From CAYWVR01 sp964461715 (lineage in GTDB: Bacteria > Planctomycetota > Phycisphaerae > FEN-1346): a stretch of DNA of 6,790 bases. How positions within the stretch are numbered: the stretch's first letter is position 1; the number at the start of each line of letters is the position of its first letter. The notes under the pieces are model-generated. The model was not told where the DNA came from and did not search any database. It saw only the letters and a program-made list of their open reading frames with translations. The position numbers and the translations under genes were made by a program. Of the stretch, positions 4,165 to 6,790 are shown one piece after another. The stretch is taken from assembly GCA_964461715.1 (NCBI GenBank), contig CAYWVR010000073.1:1-6790 (forward strand), given 5' to 3'.

Positions 4165-6592
4165 AGGAACTCCCGTGTTTCAGAATGAGCTCCGCGCCGT
4201 AGGAGGCGTTCAGGTCGAGTCCGCCGAGGGCCTCTCCGGCGGCGTTTCGGAGGTCGTCGTCGGGGTTGGCGGCGAGTTCCTGGAGGGCGTCGATCTGCTC
4301 GGGCCGCAGGTCGTTGCCGATGAAGCGGGCGGCCTGGGCGAGGCTTTCGAGGGCCTGGACGCGGACGTCCTTGGAGCGGGCCTCGTCGACGGCCACGTTG
4401 GCCATGGCTCGTGTGATGGCCCCGTCGGGAATCTCGGCCAGGGCCTGGAGCACGGCGATGGTCAGCTCGTCGGGCCGGTCCGCGAGGGCTTCCATCAGGG
4501 CCCCGCGGGCGCGGCGGGCGGAGTAGACCGGGCTGGCCATGGCGACGGCCTGGAGCGACCGGGCGGCCTTGAGGCTGGCGGTCCGGCTGGCCTCCGCATC
4601 GAGAACCAGCGACCCGGCCTCCTGCTTGAGCTCCCGGATGATGCCCTCGAGCGCTTCGACCGTCACGTCGGGCTCGACGCCCGCCAGGTACGAGATTCGC
4701 TCCTCGAGCCATGCGGCCTTGACCGGGTCGTCCGGCCAGGAGAGGGCGACGATGGGCGTCATGGCCGTCTGGTAATCGCTCCGGAGGATGCTGATGACGT
4801 CGGCGTAGGCGATGTTCCGGATGCGGCTGGAGATGATGAGGGCGTCGATGCGCGGCATGGCGCGGGCGAGGCGGATGGCGTCGTTTCCGTTGGCGGCGGC
4901 GGTGACGTTCCAGCCGGCTTCCTTCAGCTCGCTCATCAGCCGGTTCCGGTTATCCGGCTCGGCCTCCACCAGGAGGATGGCCTTGTGGGCCTCGAGGTTC
5001 AGGGCCTCCGTCAGGACCGGCACGACCTTCCCCGCCCCTGTGAAGGGGGTGGTGGGCCGGATGGCCTGGAGGGCGAAGGCCGCCGAGAACCGGACCCGCT
5101 GGTCCGGGTACGTCAGGGCCATCACCAGTGGCGACCCGACGTCGGCCTGGCCGTAGAGGAGGAGGAACTCCTCGTTGGCCACGTCCTCGAGGGCCCGCCC
5201 GGCGCGGCTGGCCACGGCGGGCTTGCGGTCCCTGAGGGCCCGGTCGAGCACCTTGTACAGGTGCTGCTGGCCGACGGCCCGGGCGAAGAAGTCGACGGTG
5301 GGCATGTCGTCCGGCAGGAACGGGTCGGCCTCGCGGGCGGTCATGCCGTCCAGCTCGGCCTCCATCTGCATCAGCGATGCCACCCACAGGCTCACCGCCG
5401 CCAGCGCCTCCGGGTCGGCCCGCAGGGCGTCGGCGCAGGCCCGGGCGGCCAGAATCTCGTTGACGGCCTTGCTGGGGGCGGCCCGGTACAGGAGGCCCGT
5501 CCCCTCGACCCACTCGAACACGTCTGTCGTGGCGAGCCGCGTGTCGGCGACGATGATGCGGCCGTAGTAGTACTTCTCGGCCAGCTCGACGTAGAGCGTC
5601 TTGGCGGGGACACGCAGGACGGCTTCGTCGGCGATCTGGATGATGGCGTCGGTGGCGGCGGTCTTGACGGCGGGGCCGTCGGAGGTGTTCTCGACCACGG
5701 CCTTCAGGTGGGGCAGGGCGACCGCGTAGCCGATGCGGCCCAGGACCCGCACGATCTTTTCCTTCAACGGCGCGCTATCCGTATCCAGCGACGCCAGCAG
5801 CGGAAGGACGACCGGGCGGCCGATCTCCTCCAGGGCCCGAAGGACCAACGGGTGCAGGTCCGTCTTCGAGGGGGCCTGGAGCACCGCCAGGGCGTAGGGC
5901 ACGACGTAGGGGCCACTGTACTTGAGCTCGCGCATGGCGTAGAAGTAGGCCCGCGGGTTTTCGCCGAGGCGCAGCAGGTTGGCCTGGATGCGTTCCTTGT
6001 CGGTCCGCTTCATGCGCATGCCCTCGTCGGCCAGCGCGAGCAGCCGGGCGGGCACGTCGCCCATGTCCTCGACCGTCACCATCTTGACGAGGAGGCTGTA
6101 GCCGGTCGAGAGCGACTCGGCCAGCGCCAGGACGGTGCGCGGCTCGGGATTGGCCGCGAGCACCTTCTCGCCGTACTCGCGGGCCAAGTCGAAGCGGGCG
6201 AGTTTGAAGTAGTGGACCAGGAGGCGCCAGTCGTTCTGGAGCCGGGCCCCGGCCACCGTCACGGGTAGTCCGGCGTCGCCGTAGCCGGTGGCGGTGATTT
6301 CGTCCTCGGTCTCGGGGGCGGGCGGCGCGACGGGACCCGCCTCGATGGGCGGGGCCTCGGTGGGCGGCGCTTCGGTGGGCAGCGCCTCGGCCGGGGCCTC
6401 CTCCGGCGGGGCCTCGGGCGGCGCCTCCGCCGGTTCCTCGGGCGTCAGACCGAACAGCTCCTCCAGCTCGTCCGTCACGCCCTGGGCCTCGGTGCGGGCC
6501 GCCGGAACGACCGCCAGAACCAACGCCAGGGCGAGCCAACCCATCCAACCGGCCGCACGCGTCCCCCGGCGCGGAGGAATCCGCATCAGCAT
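4163..6592 (-). CDS. Exported HEAT-repeat protein with an embedded degenerate receiver-like domain
   Basis: I do not recognise a named gene. The 809-residue product begins with a signal peptide: basic residues at 4-12, a hydrophobic core at about 16-30, and a likely cut after TEA at 36. A Pro/Ala/Glu-rich linker follows (about 51-95). Next comes a TPR/HEAT-like helical region (about 119-160), then HEAT-like helix pairs at about 228-325 (for example RPVVLPLLASLD and AVALPHLKAVV), at about 455-512, and again at about 675-795. Residues about 537-655 look like a CheY-type alternating fold (KAILLVEAEPDNRNRLMSEL, then IDALIISSRI, then TPIVALSWPDD). The acidic pair reads Glu543-Ala544, the phospho-acceptor position is Ser588, Ser618 takes the Thr place, and the conserved Lys appears absent near 638. 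HEAT arrays usually act as protein-binding scaffolds, so a periplasmic scaffold role is inference. ATG 6592 is chosen for its AGGAG and the signal peptide; an in-frame ATG at 6724 would add 44 Arg-rich residues and bury the signal. Confidence 0.8.
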   Translation of the reverse strand: MLMRIPPRRGTRAAGWMGWLALALVLAVVPAARTEAQGVTDELEELFGLTPEEPAEAPPEAPPEEAPAEALPTEAPPTEAPPIEAGPVAPPAPETEDEITATGYGDAGLPVTVAGARLQNDWRLLVHYFKLARFDLAREYGEKVLAANPEPRTVLALAESLSTGYSLLVKMVTVEDMGDVPARLLALADEGMRMKRTDKERIQANLLRLGENPRAYFYAMRELKYSGPYVVPYALAVLQAPSKTDLHPLVLRALEEIGRPVVLPLLASLDTDSAPLKEKIVRVLGRIGYAVALPHLKAVVENTSDGPAVKTAATDAIIQIADEAVLRVPAKTLYVELAEKYYYGRIIVADTRLATTDVFEWVEGTGLLYRAAPSKAVNEILAARACADALRADPEALAAVSLWVASLMQMEAELDGMTAREADPFLPDDMPTVDFFARAVGQQHLYKVLDRALRDRKPAVASRAGRALEDVANEEFLLLYGQADVGSPLVMALTYPDQRVRFSAAFALQAIRPTTPFTGAGKVVPVLTEALNLEAHKAILLVEAEPDNRNRLMSELKEAGWNVTAAANGNDAIRLARAMPRIDALIISSRIRNIAYADVISILRSDYQTAMTPIVALSWPDDPVKAAWLEERISYLAGVEPDVTVEALEGIIRELKQEAGSLVLDAEASRTASLKAARSLQAVAMASPVYSARRARGALMEALADRPDELTIAVLQALAEIPDGAITRAMANVAVDEARSKDVRVQALESLAQAARFIGNDLRPEQIDALQELAANPDDDLRNAAGEALGGLDLNASYGAELILKHGSS
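6339..6398 (-). repeat. Four imperfect 15-base tandem units in the Pro/Ala/Glu linker
   Basis: On the plus strand, units beginning GCCTCG/GCTTCG start at 6339, 6354, 6369 and 6384 and differ at a few positions. Read as protein they give the TEAPP/IEA-like repeats of the linker just after the signal peptide. The 15-base period keeps the frame, so copy-number change would only lengthen or shorten the linker. Confidence 0.7.
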
Positions 6593-6599
6593 CGGGCGT

Positions 6600-6604
6600 C
6601 TCCT
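6600..6604 (-). promoter_or_regulatory. Ribosome binding site of the HEAT-repeat gene
   Basis: On the minus strand AGGAG stands seven bases before ATG 6592. It supports this start over the second ATG two codons later and over the far upstream in-frame ATG at 6724. Confidence 0.75.
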
Positions 6605-6630
6605 ACTTGAGCCACGGTGAATACGGTATG

Positions 6631-6695
6631 GGAACTCGGCGGACCGACCACCGCGCGATCGGCCGCCGTCCGACCCCTGGTCCGCCCCCCGTTCC
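6631..6695 (-). promoter_or_regulatory. Long hairpin in the 5' leader of the HEAT-repeat gene
   Basis: In the predicted leader, GGAAC (6695-6691) and GGCGGACC (6686-6679) pair with GGTCCGCC (6645-6638) and GTTCC (6635-6631). This makes a 13-pair stem interrupted by one small internal loop (4 against 2 bases), closing a GC-rich 33-base loop. It ends 26 bases before the ribosome site. It matches no riboswitch I know; it could stabilise the transcript or regulate translation. Confidence 0.5.
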
Positions 6696-6736
6696 GGGCG
6701 CAAACGCCTCCGGCACCTGAACATAGAGCGAGCGCG

Positions 6737-6764
6737 ATTATAGGACGGCCCGGGGGGGTGTCAA
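6737..6764 (-). promoter_or_regulatory. Consensus sigma-70 promoter of the HEAT-repeat gene
   Basis: On the minus strand a perfect TTGACA (6764-6759) is followed after 16 bases by a perfect TATAAT (6742-6737). An AT-rich stretch (ATTTTAG) lies just upstream of the -35 box. Transcription would start near 6730, giving a leader of about 135 bases to ATG 6592. The spacer contains a run of seven C on the coding strand (6758-6752) directly next to the -35 box. Confidence 0.85.
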
Positions 6765-6790
6765 CTAAAATTGAAGCCGCCCCGAAGCCA

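Noticed and set aside
4175..6268. Long plus-strand open frame antisense to the HEAT gene
   Set aside because: It is Gly/Val/Asp-rich with no domain, whereas the minus-strand frame has a promoter, ribosome site, signal peptide and repeat structure.
1..6790. CRISPR array, insertion sequence, tRNA or phage genes
   Set aside because: No regularly spaced repeats, transposase motifs, tRNA arms or phage structural genes were seen on either strand.

Overview
This is a GC-rich bacterial chromosomal window. The gene content suggests a planctomycete-like, LPS-bearing bacterium: a tandem LptF/LptG-type permease pair, a stand-alone LigD-type phosphoesterase-like protein, and a large exported HEAT-repeat protein with a Pro/Ala/Glu-rich linker. 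The taxonomy is inference from style and gene content, because no marker gene is present.

Layout. Positions 1-328 hold no gene I can support. Positions 329-574 (+) read as the decayed remnant of a winged-helix domain of the kind found fused to DNA methyltransferases; it has an early in-frame stop and two compensating frameshifts, and no methylase follows. Positions 642-2968 (+) hold two overlapping permease genes (lptF-like, then lptG-like, sharing GTGA), probably one transcript from a candidate promoter at 571-600. They converge with the next block, with only 5 bases between the stop codons.

Positions 2974-6592 are all on the minus strand. In transcription order they are a large exported HEAT-repeat protein (4163-6592), a small LigD_N-like protein (3630-4016) and a DUF2752 membrane protein (2974-3468). 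The spacers are about 146 and 161 bases and contain hairpins and a candidate promoter, so these are probably separate transcription units. A good intrinsic terminator lies just after the HEAT gene, inside a larger imperfect palindrome that fills the whole spacer.

The most unusual locus is the HEAT-repeat gene. Its promoter matches the sigma-70 consensus exactly in both boxes, with a 16-base spacer that contains a seven-base homopolymer. Its leader is about 135 bases and can fold into a long hairpin. The protein has a signal peptide, yet carries what looks like a degenerate response-regulator receiver fold, lacking the phospho-acceptor Asp and the conserved Lys, between HEAT-like blocks. Lpt transport is established knowledge for the permease families; the roles of the three minus-strand genes cannot be settled from sequence alone.
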